DNA of 64,000 nucleotides from Trametopsis cervina (Eukaryota > Basidiomycota > Agaricomycetes > Polyporales > Irpicaceae): contig MU278370.1 of assembly GCA_022385755.1 (NCBI GenBank), forward strand, positions 381,247-445,246, given 5' to 3'. The notes below the pieces were generated by a model. The model made no database searches. It saw only the letters and a program-made list of their open reading frames with translations, and was not told the origin of the DNA. Shown here in pieces: positions 12,088 through 24,549 of this stretch. The number at the start of each line of letters is the position of its first letter. The first letter of the stretch is position 1. The position numbers were made by a program, and so were the translations under genes.

Positions 12088-13791
12088 GTTTGACTGAGCT
12101 CTAATGCAGAGGAGGAAAAAATCACCTGCGTTACGCTGTACACCTGGCGATATTTAAAACGTACCCTTGTATCTGTGCAGCATAAGGCAACGGTTCCACC
12201 GGCGAGATGAACGACCACATGCTAGCAAGCAAGACGCTGAATAGCTGTCGTAAAGCGATGCAAGTGACCTTTCAGCAGACGCAAACCGTGCCGTAGCCGA
12301 CAATAGAGCCAATACAACCTTCGGCAGATGCAAGCAGAAACACCGTTGTGACTCTTCGCAGATAGATCACAAGGCTGATGCAGAAGCCAGGAAGCACTGG
12401 AGCGCAAAGGCGCACCGAATAAAGGGATACAATACACCATATGGAAGTCTCCTTTGCGGCCTGGAGTGGTGGCAGCACATATATAACGATGACTGTGTTT
12501 TCGCTGGGTCGCCACGGACCTGCAAGCGTACGAAATAGAGGGGTCAGAGAATTCAGTTGATTGGCGGATTGTGGGACGCACCGTCAATGAGCTTATTATA
12601 GCCAGATCAGCCTCACAATCATTCTGAACCCAAGGATTGTATGAACATCGTAACAGCGTGATCTCACGCTCCGGTTAGATAAATGTCCATCTTTCAGTTC
12701 TGTTGCACAGTGTTGTTTCTTACCCAGTGGTCCTTCAGAGGTCCAGCGTCTACCATCCAACTGTGTGTCATGATAACAGATCATAACACGTGGCAACAAA
12801 CACGCGTCTGCTCGGCTACGATATCTCGTACATCGTCCCTCTCCCGCTCAACAGCGACAGCAAGGCAGCTGCGTGGTTGCTGCTCTGGCTCAGCTAGACC
12901 GACTGACATGCATCGTCCTGTCGCGCGCAGAGTCGAAGATAGCATACTAATCAGGACGCCGCTATGCGAACGCGACTACACTCGTTCCCTTATTTATTGA
13001 GCTAACAAGACTGACCATTGCTACAACCAGACACGATGAGGTGAGGTCGTTCCACCGAGCTGAATCCCCCGAAGTGCTCAAAGACCACGTCCCTTCCCAT
13101 TACCACAAACACCTCAACAAGCGTCTGACGTCTGTCGTACGAGGAAAACGTGCAGCATACCATCCCCCCACGCACTTGAGACATGACGAGATCCACCGCC
13201 CTTCGCGCTGAACTTCCAACAGCGCTCGTATCTGACCTACAAGAATCTGGCTCGAGCATATGCGTGTGTCTGGGGCATCACACGGCGAAAGACAACCCTG
13301 TGAGACGGATACTGCACGCGAAGATGATAGTGTGAGTGACTAAGGAGCAGGCAGCCGGACAAGTTTTGGTGGGCGTGGACGACGAGTCTGGAGGGCGATC
13401 AGGATCCGTGCAGTTGACATGTCGAACTCTGCGGGATACCTAGGATTCGACCTGGTAGCGTCCGTATTGTGTTCGACACAGTTCTTTCTCTCTTGCTCTA
13501 GTGACTGCTTTGAGTATAGTTCGGTCTAGTGACTGATTTGGGTATAGTTCGGTCATATGAATTCATACACCGATTCTTTCTTACATGACGAACGTTGTTG
13601 GTACAGTACACAGCAAAACATTCCAAGCTGAAGCTCCTCAAGCTCCTTCCTTGTTTCATTTATCGCTACCCCAACGCCTGCGTACATCGATTCGAGCTCC
13701 CATTTGACATTTTCTCTCCGCCAGCCAACGTCACACAAACCCGAACCATAGAATAATCTCAACTTGTCCATCTGTGAATTTCCTGCGGCGA
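12088..13791. other. Intergenic region, 1.7 kb
   Basis: No convincing gene. The first ~200 bases should be the GH95 promoter. Open frames at 12222-12587 and 13002-13259 (minus) have no domain and no consistent exon structure. A 28-bp direct repeat lies at 13499-13554. Confidence 0.45.
13499..13554. repeat. 28-bp direct tandem repeat, two copies
   Basis: Copies 13499-13526 and 13527-13554 both begin TAGTGACTG and end TATAGTTCGGTC, with two mismatches between them. Located about 240 bp downstream of the DDR48-like gene's stop. Confidence 0.8.
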
Positions 13792-14677
13792 TCACCTATA
13801 AAACAACAAAAATATCAGAAATTATCCCGCAGAATCGCATTTTGGCGAGGGAGAGACACGTACTGCCCAAACCTGCCCAGGCCCTGGCGGACAACGTCCT
13901 CGACCTTCTGTGCCGTGCCCTCATCCTAAAAGCAATTTGCGACAACGTCAGTGAACAGGTATTGCTGCCAAACAATCCTGTACTTACCAAGCCCGCCTTC
14001 GAGGCTGCATAGGACACGCCTTTGTCAACCCAGTCGCTGGCACCGCCAGTGCTGCTGCTGTTGTTGTTTCCGTAGGAAGACGAGTTGTTGTCATTTCCAT
14101 AGGAAGACGAGTTGTCATTGCCTCCGTACGAAGATGCGTTCTTGTTGTTGCCTCCTCCGTAGGAGGACGAGTTGTTGTTGTTGGTGTCAGAGGAGCCGTA
14201 GCCCTCGCTCTGCCTGTCCGAACCGTACGAGTTGTTCGAGCGGTCGTTGTTGGCGCTGCCGTACGAATCGTTATTACCGCTACCGTACGAGCTCTTGTTG
14301 TTGTTGTCGCTGCTGCCGTACGAGTTGGTGCCAGCCCCGTACGAATCGGTGTTGCTCGACGAGTTGGCAGAGGAGCCATACGAATCGTTGTTGGATCGAT
14401 CGTTGTTCCCGGAGCCGTAGGAGTCGTTGTTGCTGGAACGATCCTGGCGGCTGCTGCCGTACGAATCATCGTTGTTGGAACCATACGGGTTCCCGGAACG
14501 GTCATTGTCGCGGGACTGGACGCCGTACGCACTGTCGTTTGTGGCGCTGTAGCTGTTGTCGCTTGAGCCGTAGGAGTCTCCGCTGCGATTGTTGCCGTAG
14601 TCATCACCGTTGTTGGACCCGTCGGAGCGGGCGTTGCGCGAGGAGCCGTAGCTGTTATCGTTGTCGTAGTTGCTCAT
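13792..14677 (-). CDS. DDR48-like Asn/Ser/Gly/Tyr-rich repeat protein
   Basis: Low-complexity hydrophilic protein resembling yeast Ddr48 and related stress-induced proteins, whose role is desiccation/stress protection rather than catalysis. Exons 13988-14677, 13864-13925 and 13792-13795 give 251 residues. The start MSNYDNDNSYGSS was chosen over an in-frame upstream ATG at 14809 because the repeats begin at once and the upstream part has no similar composition. About 20 irregular (N/D/S)n-S-Y-G-S units fill residues 1-210. A short ordered end follows: DWVDKGVSYAASKAG, then DEGTAQKVEDVVRQGLGRFG, like the helical end of fungal stress proteins. The last exon supplies a single coding base plus TGA, so the protein ends right at the last intron. 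The promoter should lie upstream of 14677. Confidence 0.8.
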
Positions 14678-16308
14678 CGTGAGAGAGGCTGGGCGAAGTG
14701 GGAGTGTGGTGCAAAAGTGAATATGAATATGGGGGTGCGTCTGGAGATGACCTGGCTGGGTGGTAGCAGATGGACGCCATCTTATGTAGCCCCCCAAGAC
14801 GCACGCCATAACAGCTCATTCAGGCAGAGCATAGCCTCCGTGCGAGCGCGACCGAGCTAGCACGGTCTATTTGTCGCACCTAGAAGCCAGATGTGAGTCG
14901 GCTGTCATGTTCTGCCACGGGCGGATGGAATGTTCGTACCTCGCAAAGGGCAAGTTGCCTCCACGATCGTGATGGATAACGGCGGATGTCAATCGCAAAT
15001 GGTCGGAGTGCACTCTCCTGCCGTCTGCTTCCAGGCGGGCAATGCTATGTCTGTCGGAAATATGGACTACACCGAGTGATGCTGCTTGAATGTGCACAGG
15101 CATACATGCGCAAGCTCCGGTAAAAGGTCGATGGCGTTTTGGCAGACATAATATTACATGAGATGGAATGCCAGGAGATTGTTTGCCTCCGCGCGAGGAT
15201 GGGAAAACCGAGAGTGAACGTGGACTGAACGCAAACAGCTTCCTCATTCAGAGCTTCAAGGAGGCTCAACCACGTGTCTCAATTTGGCATCTCCAGATGG
15301 AAATAGCCGAGGCTATCTATGGAAACCAACTACGAACTTCCAGATATCCGATACAGCCAGAGACGTCGGGACTGCGATAGAAAGAAGATTTGAGGGGCTA
15401 TACAATTATTTATTTCGATTCGATACACGAGAGCAACTAGTACTACCATACAGTGACTACTGAGATACATCCTGTTAGAACAACAAGTTGGCTGTTCATT
15501 TTACTACAGACGGGTGTAATGAGCATCTACTGGAGGTAGGATATGGTGCCGGAATATTATGGTGGCTGATATATATGGGAACAATGCAGATATCAATAAT
15601 GACCATGATGGCAGGGAGAGCAGGAAAAAACGGGACAATGAAGGAAAACGATATTGGGCTCCGCGTTGTCGTCCGGTAGCTGTGCTTCTGCAAATAGCGC
15701 GAGGGATGCTGTATGCAGAGGGAAGTGGCTAGACGTGGGGAAGTGAGAGCCGGTATATAATGACGGTAGGGAGAACAAGATGGTAGCAGAAGATGATATA
15801 GGAAAGCGGGATGATATGGATGGAGATGTTGACAGCAGCGGATACGTAGGTGGTGCCGTTGGGGCTATGTTAATCCTTCACCGGATATACTGGACTTGGA
15901 CTGTTGATGACGGGTATGCTTCATTAGCGACATAGCAAGTTATGTGAGGGTACCCGATAGGGCTCGTCGTCGAGCACGCACTGTGTAGATAGCGCGAGGT
16001 GTTCATTCTGCAGGGGAATGATAGACAGATGTGAGGAAGGGCGTGAGAATGCGAGGGAGGTCCTAAAGCAAGGTAATAGCAAGAGCTGGGATAGGAAAAG
16101 CGGTATGACATCGATAGCGATGTGAATTTCTTGGTCGTAGTCAATGTATGGATAGCGGCGTATGATTTTGATAGCGATGATAACTTCCTGAGAGCTGCCA
16201 GCGCGTGAGCATGGCGTTGCGGGTTGCGTTGGTCCTTGGGTGAGTGTACTGGGCTTTGGTTGTGGAGTGGGTCTAGATCCTGTTAACGAGCAGCATAGGC
16301 TTGTGCGT
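14678..16308. other. Intergenic region, 1.6 kb
   Basis: I see no gene. Open frames such as 14867-15247 (minus) and 15488-15679 (plus) lack domains and splice context. Sequence near 15700-16200 contains paired imperfect repeats (TAGATAGCGCGAG-like, GATATAGGAAAGCGG / GATAGGAAAAGCGG), suggesting an old local duplication. Confidence 0.4.
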
Positions 16309-18160
16309 TTAATTTTCTAGAAAGGATGTCAGAACTACATATCACAGAGAAAAAAAGCATCTTAGTAAAAACTTACGCTGCATTCGTTGAGCGCATTTCC
16401 TCTCGTGCCTTGCACGCGAGTCCGAACGAGTAAAACTGCCTGGACGTCCGTCCTTGGCAGACATGCATCTCTCGTTCCTGCAGAAGAATATCGGCTTTGC
16501 CTGGCCTATGTGTATCTCCGTTATATGGCGTCCAACATCTTTGTTGGAGGCACCAATAGTTACAGAGGCGTCGACGTACGCGCACGTCGTGGACAGGCCA
16601 GCCGTGATACAGCCGTACGTGGCACCTGGTGCATGAACATTACGAACGTGACTGCCGACCGCTGATTCCGTCCACCCTGCAGGGAACGCAGTGGTGCACC
16701 CAGTGAAGGGGCAAGTGAAAGCGACTCTGGCGTTCTGGTCTGGGTGGGCGTTGGCCGCGGGAACACCTGCTGGTAGAGGCTGAACCTCTGCAGGAGCCTC
16801 CGCTGGGAGAATCTGAACCTCTACAGGAGTCTCCACTGGGAGAGTCTCGACCTCTGCAGGAACATCCGCTGGTAGATGTTCAGCCTCTGCAGGAGTCTCT
16901 GCTGGGAGAGTCTCAGCCTCTGTAGGAGCATTCACCGGTACAGGCTCAGCCTCTGTAGGAACATCAGATGGGAGAGTTTCAGCTTCTGTAGCAACACCCG
17001 CTGGGAGAGTCTCAGCCTCTGTAGGAACATCCGCAGAGGCTGTTTCAGCCGCCACACCATCGTTGACCTCGGCGGGGCCTTCAGCTTCGACCTGATCATC
17101 CTCGGATGTTCCACTAGTGCTGGCTCCTTGTGGATAGTATAGAGCTAATAACGCGGCCAGGGTCATTCCTTCCATGGCCGGCCCGTTTTCAGATGTTCCG
17201 GCAGCTCTGGCTGCATCTCGTTCGGCCGCTAGCTGGTTCCGATGCTCGTTTATGAGAAGGTCTCCCTCGGTTGGCTCAGAGCGCAGCCTTTTGTTCTCCG
17301 TGTTAGAGCCTGAGGACTCGGGTGCGTTCTCGTCCTCATCTTCGTCCAACATGGACCTCTTTCTCTTGCCTTGCACTTTATCGTTCGTAGCGTTAGATCC
17401 ACTAACATCGACTTATAGTTAACGTCGTCCCGATCAATTCTAATCACGAGACTCACCTGGATGTGACAGCGTTTGACGGCCCTGCCGTAGGTTCATCCAC
17501 AGACTCTTCAGCAGGAGCCGGACTTCCGCTCAATACCTCTCCAACCGCACTGTGTCAACCATGAGCAATGCTTTCAGAACAGGATCACGTTAAACGCCCA
17601 ACTCACGGGGTGCTACCCGATGTGGCTGAGTATTCCGTCTCCGGCGGTGAGAGGCCGGGAGTTGACCCTTCCCTGCTCGCCGACGCGTCGTCAGTACCTT
17701 TGATGAGAATGGAGTAGACATCACGCCTACCCAGAGGAGTAATCTCCTTCAAGTGGAGGAGCGGGATGACCCAAATCGGTATTGTCGTTCTCAGTGCTAG
17801 GTCTGGCGAGCAGTGAATACAAAGCCTGCATCATGTAGGCCAGAGCGACATACCCTTGAGGCAGAACCCCAGTGCCCTCGGTTGTTGCACGTTGGCCATC
17901 GTTGAGACCATTATCAATCAGGGTGCTAGCACCGTTGAAGGCCTCAGTGGCAAACTCGGCCACATACTCAACCGCAGGCTCAATTGGAGCCTCACACGCA
18001 TCCTCATTGATCCAATTCGTCCACCACGGGTCATTAGTGGCTTCTCCAGTCATGTAGTCAGCCTCCATGTCAAGGAGCATGCTGCGGAGGGTGAGCATCG
18101 GCACCCCGCCAGTCAGACAGAACAATCAACCACGTACCTCAGGTCGTGAGCGTGAGCCAT
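16309..18160 (-). CDS. Zinc-finger family protein A (short form), unknown function
   Basis: Member A of the four-copy family in this window; I do not recognise the family. Six minus-strand exons, 18138-18160, 17731-18081, 17607-17672, 17457-17549, 16377-17401 and 16309-16334, give 527 residues. The start MAHAHDL aligns with the start of copy D. Residues 1-185 are acidic and likely disordered. One KRKRS...DEDEDE...KRLR module follows, resembling a bipartite nuclear signal. Then come eight 11-residue Pro/Glu repeats (16765-17028). From residue ~408 three irregular fingers follow: CPFTGC...HVRNVH, C-x8-C...GRHITEIH, and CRNERC...HERKC. This suggests a nuclear, perhaps DNA- or protein-binding, role by inference only. 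It is the inverted counterpart of copy D at 51.1-53.2 kb. Confidence 0.8.
16765..17028 (-). repeat. 33-bp coding minisatellite, eight units, inside gene A
   Basis: Eight consecutive 11-residue units of the type VPTEAETLPAG, each 33 bp and in frame with no interruption. The first four units are Thr-Glu-Ala rich, the last four drift to Ala-Glu-Val. Copy D has only loosely similar Thr/Gly-rich sequence at this place. Confidence 0.9.
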
Positions 18161-18620
18161 AGTTAATGTCGTACAGATAAGATTCGTAAAGGTCGGTTTC
18201 AGATATAGAAGCTGTGGATGGAAGTGGTGTGCAGGATGCCGAAAGCAAGAAGTGGAAGGGATAAGGCCGTTGCGCGACTCGCGACAAATCCAACCAGTCC
18301 TGCCAAGTCGCGCGTCTTGAGCGCCTATGGAACATTCCCACTCTCTTGCTCTTTCCTGACTTGTAGAGCACCGTCGCGCGCGCCATTCTTCTCCACCATT
18401 CGTCTCTCAATCGCTCGCCAGTTTGACATTTTATACGCCTATGCATCTACCCGCAGCCCCTGTGGACAAGATGCACTTCAGCACGACGTGTATTTTTTAT
18501 CAAGGGGACAATACTCACCAGCACTCGCAACACGCTTGTGATCTACAGCCAATGACATCGCGTCCGCCTAGATCCTACGCGTTCTCATCCAAATCTCCCC
18601 AACGACCAGCGCGGGTGGTT
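18161..18620 (-). promoter_or_regulatory. Upstream block of gene A, conserved with gene D
   Basis: The minus strand from ~18620 to the gene A start matches 50690-51130 upstream of gene D. Shared pieces include GCGTAGGAT, GCGATGTCATTGGCTG, CGTGTTGCGAGTGC, CTCTACAAGTC and TACGACATTAACTATGGCTC at the start codon. The match includes what looks like an intron (GTGAGTAT...TGTCCACAG), so it may be promoter plus a spliced 5' UTR. Confidence 0.55.
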
Positions 18621-19105
18621 GCCTATGCGGTGCTTGGGCATGGAGTGGGTTATTAACCTATCTTTCATCCCAGTCGAATGCTTCAACCACAGTGTGGACT
18701 TCTCTATCCACTCACCTCGTGCAGCATCTTTCACCTCTGTGGACTCGCATTACCATGCTATGTCTGGTCATGAGTCCGGCCACTGGACATGAGTCGGGCC
18801 AGACAAAGGCCGCGCATGTTGGCCAAAGGTCTTCATATTGTGAATAAGGGTACTGGCCAGCACACCGTGCACGTCTATGCTTCCTCACCTATTACCACCT
18901 CTTGCACAATCTTTGTGGCCCCTCACCCCTGAGCTTGATCTCGCCTAGGCCATGTCATATAAAGGACACATATGCTGTCCCAGAGGTTCTGCGACGAGTA
19001 CCCTAGAAACCAACCTTCGTCACAAGCCACCCGACAATCACCTACCTTCAATGTCCCTGCCACTCTGCAATCAGCCACAACCACAAACCTATGTTCAGCA
19101 CTCAG
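18621..19105. other. Intergenic region between gene A upstream block and relics
   Basis: No coding signal. A 14-bp direct repeat (CATGAGTC-GGCCA type) occurs twice at about 18768-18804. Confidence 0.35.
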
Positions 19106-20340
19106 TTACCCTGTTAGTAAGAGCTCCTCTGACCCAACGGCCGCGTAAGCCAGCTGTACTGATGCGCATTTCGTAGATATGAAGATGTACTTCACCTGAT
19201 TCCACAACACTCTATCTACGAGCAGACCGGGCGCAACCTCCCGTGTCTTGATCAAAAGACACACGACATCGCGCCCAAACTGTTCAGTCAGAGCCTTCTC
19301 ACGAAGTGAACACCTCCCGCCGTCGCAAAACGCAGACACCGGAAAGACCTTGCATATCGTGAGATGCACACACCGACCAGGCGACTACGACGCGGCCGAA
19401 GATCGTATCGAAGCAGTACACCATTGTGGCTACAACAATCTGACAGGCCCTGGCGAGTCCAATCGGGCTCTTGCGTTCTCATGAGTGAGTATAACCAGAA
19501 CTATTACAAAATATTAATGCAGCACTATGGGACAGCCTTGTAACGAAGTCCCACCTTGCCGGGCTTGGCACAACCCCTCATGTCTTGATTGCGATACGCA
19601 TGATATCGCGCCCAAATTGGTTGTTTAGGGCTTCCTCTTGCAATCGCAAACGACGACCGCTCCAGAAGCCGTGCCAGAGGCGGATTGTCCCCGTTCACTG
19701 CACACCATTACATGTGTGCAACCATGATGCGGCTATGCGACTCAGCCGTCGCTTATAGCACTGGGCCGGTTTATCCAGACGAACACAGCCAGGTGGTAGA
19801 AAATCCAGTGCGCCTCTCGTATTCCGATATCCGTCAGCAAATCCAAGGAAGCGACGGTAGGCGAACAACCGTTATGCGCAGGACACAGGCTCCGGAGGGC
19901 GATATAAGGGTAATATAAGGGCATCGAGAGTGTGTGCCGGGGGGTCCTGAAGGTACTGGATAGTCGTGCAATGTCCGTATATTCCGAGCTTCAGCTTCCT
20001 TGACGTGCGGCCAGTACTAATGCTCGCAAAGGCAATTTTCGCCCATCGGAATATGACCTACAATAGGCGCCCGTCGTTCGCCTCACCATTAGACACGCGC
20101 AACAGCAACAGCAACAAGCCAACGCTTGGTTTCGTTTGCGCGTATCCATCGGTCGAGGTAAAGAGTCGGAGTCATATCGTACGCCATGCTCTCCAACCCA
20201 GGCCTTAGACGTTGCGCTGCCGCTAGCCAGTAGGGAAGATAGCCCCTGAGTGCCGTTCATCCATGACCCAGAAACCAGAATGAACGTCCACTCCACCAAT
20301 GCCAGACCCTTATCGAGGATGGCGATGCCTATGACCACTC
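19106..20340 (-). pseudogene. Eroded copies of an unidentified family (left-arm relic)
   Basis: Two degenerate copies lie in tandem on the minus strand. The first (about 19190-19370) reads FCDGGRCSLREKAL, then FGRDVV and LLVDRVLWN. The second (about 19560-19720) is broken by frameshifts but keeps the DNA of ANGDNPP...LERS and FGRDI. A further conserved patch (about 19990-20200) gives RRTTGAYCRSYSDGRK. All three match, in the same order and opposite orientation, the sequence at 49.2-50.0 kb in the right arm. No continuous frame links them here, so I call this a decayed gene cluster. The family is unknown to me. Confidence 0.5.
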
Positions 20341-22002
20341 TGCCAACGTTATTAGAGCGTCCAATCGCCCTGTTCGTTACTTCAATGCCCGGTTCAAGGC
20401 CTGCAGCCCGCTTGATAACGAGTCTGAAGAGGGGTTTTGCTTACCAAGGTGCGTCCAGCTGAAAAACGTTCCCCTTGCCACTGTCCAGGACTTGTTCACC
20501 ATCCTAGCATCTTGCATTTCCGTAGATACCCTTCCAGTTGTACGCCGCAAGCCTCCCGGTGCAATGTCTTCGGAGGAATCGGTGGCGAGAGACTGCTGTC
20601 CCGTTGGACGGTTCTTTAACGAAATTTTGGGTAATATCTGTGCTTGAGAGCAGCTCTAGAGGTGGGAGAGGGGGGTCTGTTGTCGGGCGTCGAATGTTGA
20701 ATTTTCCCGGGGTCTACTGATATGCGTGTTGCGTGCGTTATCCCTTTTTCCCACGTAATGGCCATCACATCCAAGTCCCAAGCCCAATGATCGGAACTCG
20801 TGACGCCAGCGGGTGCATTATCTCTACTACTAGTCTACTACAGCACTCCGACTTACTCTGCTACCACTACCATTCCATTGTATTCCCATTCTATTTTATT
20901 CTTCTGCTCTAGCCATCGCTATCAAGGGCATATCGGCGCTAGTACGGCAATGACTACCGGCTGACTCTAGCCATCAGGCACCAACTGCGCGAGACTTATT
21001 TGCATCGAACTATGCACTGCAACTCTCGTATCGAGCACGTATCCGGATCTTTTGATATTTTGGAACCTGTCCCCGACTTTGGCACGTACAGCAGACGGGT
21101 GATGTTACTTGAAGTGCGTTATTGGCGACTGTAGGCCAGGTGGCCACGGAGGGGCCCAGAATCAACACTTCACTCATGTGTAACAGTGGGATTTCTTCCT
21201 CTCTCTCTGGCTCAGGACAATATAGCCCATCTATGTCTTTCTGATCGGCTCGGTCGTCAAGCGGGCATGAAGACCTCGCACCGATGCAAGACGGCGTTGG
21301 ATGCCCTCTTCAGATATGTAGTTGGCTCATTTATTGTGATTGGGGCCCAATACTAAGTACAGCTGTCCACCGAGTGCTTGATTAGATTCGGGAGGTTGAA
21401 TGCTAAACAATAGCCAGAATGATAGCCAGAATAGCTTCGGCAACCCATCCAGTCCCTCCAATGCATGTCCACGCCTCTTTCGCATCGGGATTAGCCTTTA
21501 CGACCTTTCTTGTTGAACGAGCATGTAGGTGTCAGAAGCTTCGGATGGTTCATCGGAGGAATGTGAGACGTGCCTCCGAGTTGAACCCTCGAACAAGCGT
21601 ATCTGTATCATGTTCACCTGGAACTCAAGTCTCGAAAACACTGTGAATGCGAGGTGTTGCAATTGCAATGGCGCCGTTTGATACTCCGTAGGTGTGGGTG
21701 TGTGTTCTAACCCTACCAGAGTGTCCTTTCTCGCTCGATGGTACTTTTTGGAGTCACGGACTCATCTATCTTATAAAAGAAGGTGCTGCTGCTATATTTA
21801 TGGATGCTACGAATTTCCGTGACCGAGTCACGGGTCACGGCTAGTGGACAATAAGAACAAGACGTGGTTGTGACAAACAAAGTATTGTTTTAGAGTAGAG
21901 TTGAAAACATGTTGCGAGTCATTGGCGTACGGTGTTGGCGTGGAATGAGTGAAGAGCGCAGAGCCACGCGCGGTTTCTTGGGCGTGTGAACTACTACCAT
22001 GT
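20341..22002. other. Intergenic region, 1.7 kb
   Basis: No gene supported. It contains an inverted repeat at 21817-21840 and AT/CT-rich stretches near 20820-20900. The DUF6533 gene ends at 22003. Confidence 0.4.
21817..21840. repeat. Short inverted repeat CCGTGAC/GTCACGG
   Basis: Seven-base arms at 21817-21823 and 21834-21840 around a ten-base centre that itself contains GAGTCACG. A related GAGTCACGGACTC occurs at about 21752. Confidence 0.4.
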
Positions 22003-23709
22003 TCATGGGCAAATCATCAAACCCGTCTGTAAGGGATTATCTGAGACGGATATTACTGTGGGCACCTCGTCCTCCCCTTCGGACAATGAAGCATTGTAGT
22101 CGTCAGCATGTACAGGCGCTCCCAAATTCCCTATCAGGCGTGTTGACCTCTGAGTTGCCAATGGCAATTCTAATAGGAGGGACGAGGTCAATTCATTGGG
22201 AGCTGCCATGAAGTCTTCCCTAAGGTTCAGGATGAACCGCGTGACGAGCATAGACGTAAGGCTGCGAGGGCGTCAGACAGAACACTTTTGAGATGTACAG
22301 TAGGGACGAACGTGTCTGTGATCATACCGATATCGTTGAGAGCCTGTGGGAACACTGTGGTTAGCTTGTGCGGAAACTGTGTTCCAATATCAGTTTCGTA
22401 TTCACCTCGACGCGAATGGCCAGCAGGCCAAGAATGTAGAGGGATAGTAGGGTGCTTCGCAAATGGTCAGGTTGTTTCCTCATGCAGCCAGGCAATATGT
22501 TCTGCGACTCACAGGAAATATGTGGTACCTGTATATTGAGCAGAAGAATGAGCTCAAGAAACGAGAGGTATATTGTGACAAAAGACTAACCGTCACGAAG
22601 GATCAAATATGACGTTGATCTGTGTGCACCCATGCTCTTCCTCCTCAACACCCGCTGAATGTCAAGCGTTTTGGTCCACGTCAAGGCGATAATGACACAC
22701 TCAAATAGTATCGCGAAAACGGTGGCGAAAATGTCTGTAGCCGGCCAGAGTCCGTGCGTCAACTACCAACATTTACAAAGGCGATTTCTGTGCTTACGAC
22801 TACACAAAAATATCAGTATTGCATATAAAACCAAGAGGGACTTTGTAAACGTACAAGGTTAAATCAGCGGAAGGAAAGTTGAGTGTGGTGTTTTCGCCGC
22901 AGCCTGTAAAAGACAGGGTTAGATAGGATAAGGGCAGGGTTGTGACGTAGTACTAAGGGTTGCGACTGAGGTCAGCGGATGCTACATGGGCAGCGAATGA
23001 CATACTGCGTTGACCAGAGGATATACAAGTCCAAGAATAAAAATGCATCCACATATTTTAATATTTCTCCCCCACACACCGTATATTCGTAGAGTAGCAA
23101 AAACTGCAACGCAAAATTGAGGTGCATGTCTTTTGCTCGACAGGATTTACACTGACCTGCGGTCAGCACGTACATGATAACTGTGCAGCCTTGACTCAAT
23201 CTCCAAACCACGTTGCATCTAACGCGAGTTAGCACCAAATTCGCGCATAGCATGTCCACACTCACATCTACAAACGGGTGTAAGCTACGTGCGCACATAG
23301 CATCGCTTCAATGTACTCACCATGTCCGCATTATCCTTAGTCTCTCCACTCCACGATATGGTTTGTACCAATTGAATCAACCGATTGAAGAAGGTAACAT
23401 ATCGAATCGCGAAGAAGAGGACAGCAGCACCGTGTTTAGGCCGCTGCCACACACACTTGATTTCTTGGGGCAAGGTAAGAAGATAATCGTAGAAGAAGAG
23501 CGCTGCGACAGCACTGGTCACAAAACACAATCTTATTGCATGGAATGCTACACGCACTGCTAGCTGCAAGCTCCAGGTAAACTGCGATTTGCCTGCGAAC
23601 AAAGTGAGTTGTAGGAACGGGCGTAGCGGATTAGATGGAGCATTTACACATCCCGCAAGAAATCGCCCAATTGTACGAGGAGAGCGAGTTCGTCGGCCTG
23701 CGACGCCAT
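22003..23709 (-). CDS. DUF6533 seven-helix membrane protein
   Basis: Agaricomycete DUF6533 protein, a large fungal family of predicted seven-helix integral membrane proteins with no assigned function. The ATG at 23709 gives MASQADELALLVQLGDFLRD. The exons 23648-23709, 23558-23592 and 23321-23502 rebuild the signature YLELAASTLFFYDYLL then LPQEIKCVW and RYVTFFNRLIQLVQ. Later exons read CNVVWRLSQGCTVIMYVL, FATLRIYGVWGRNIKI, FILGLVYPLVNA, a lumenal GCGENTTLNF, IFATVFAILFECVIIALTW and, at the end, VTRFILNLREDF with a ~60-residue acidic tail. Two junctions (near 23215-23320 and 22250-22480) are not settled, so minor damage is possible. It lies inside the left arm between gene B and the relics, and the right arm has no counterpart. 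Confidence 0.8.
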
Positions 23710-24549
23710 AGCTGCAGCACCACTAGACAGCAAAGACGATAGTGGGGCAGGGCAGAGGACTTGTAACAAGCCAGTTTATACATGAATCGGAATCAGACGT
23801 CTATGCACAGCGATGTGGACGTCTCCAAGACCGATGATAATCTTGAGACCGTCCCCTGAGCAACATAGATTTCGCCTACCTTCTTGTAGTCTTGGATCAG
23901 AGACCTACCCTCGCTGGTAAAATCTCTGGCCGTTTTCTGGTGACGACATCTGAAGGAGACGGCCATTCAGCTCTTGCCCTTACAATTTGGTAAGTCGCCC
24001 GCCACGATAAACGGAAATACTTCCACCACTTACATCTGTCAGAAACTGTACCGAATCCTCAATGGAAGAGCGGTGTGCCATCTCCGGAAGGAATCCTGTC
24101 ACGAATCATGATTTTGTGCGCTTTCCTGCAGATATGCAGTGTATCTGTAATCTTGGAAGCAAACTCAAAGCATAAGTTGATCAGTCCACCGCATCAGAGA
24201 GATGTTACAACAGTGCACCGAGAGCACAAATATCATTGTATCTGACGCCTGCGCCCCAGTTTGGTCTTGCCTAGAACAGTACAGTAACGGCCTTGTACAT
24301 ATGCATATAGCAGTAGTAGACAACCGTAGACCAAATACGCGGACGCGGACGCAGCAAGACAGCGTCTACTATCCAATCGAGTTGTCTGTCATAACACGTG
24401 GCACAAAGTGATAGACCGAATTTGGAGCTGGTAGATTCTTTGGACTGATACATCCGAAATTGCGAGCTGTTTACTACACTTCGTCCCTATCCTTCACGAC
24501 ACAATATGTCCGCTGTTCATCAAATATTTTATGCCCATGTGTCCCTCAA
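23710..24549. other. Intergenic region between DUF6533 gene and the B/C repeat edge
   Basis: No gene supported. The repeat shared with the right arm stops abruptly at 24550, and this sequence has no visible match beyond the corresponding right-arm edge at 47577. Confidence 0.4.

Noticed and set aside
13951..14682. 243-codon plus-strand open frame rich in Cys and Arg
   Set aside because: It is the antisense shadow of the repetitive DDR48-like gene; the Cys/Arg pattern follows from the complement of its Ser/Asn/Tyr codons.
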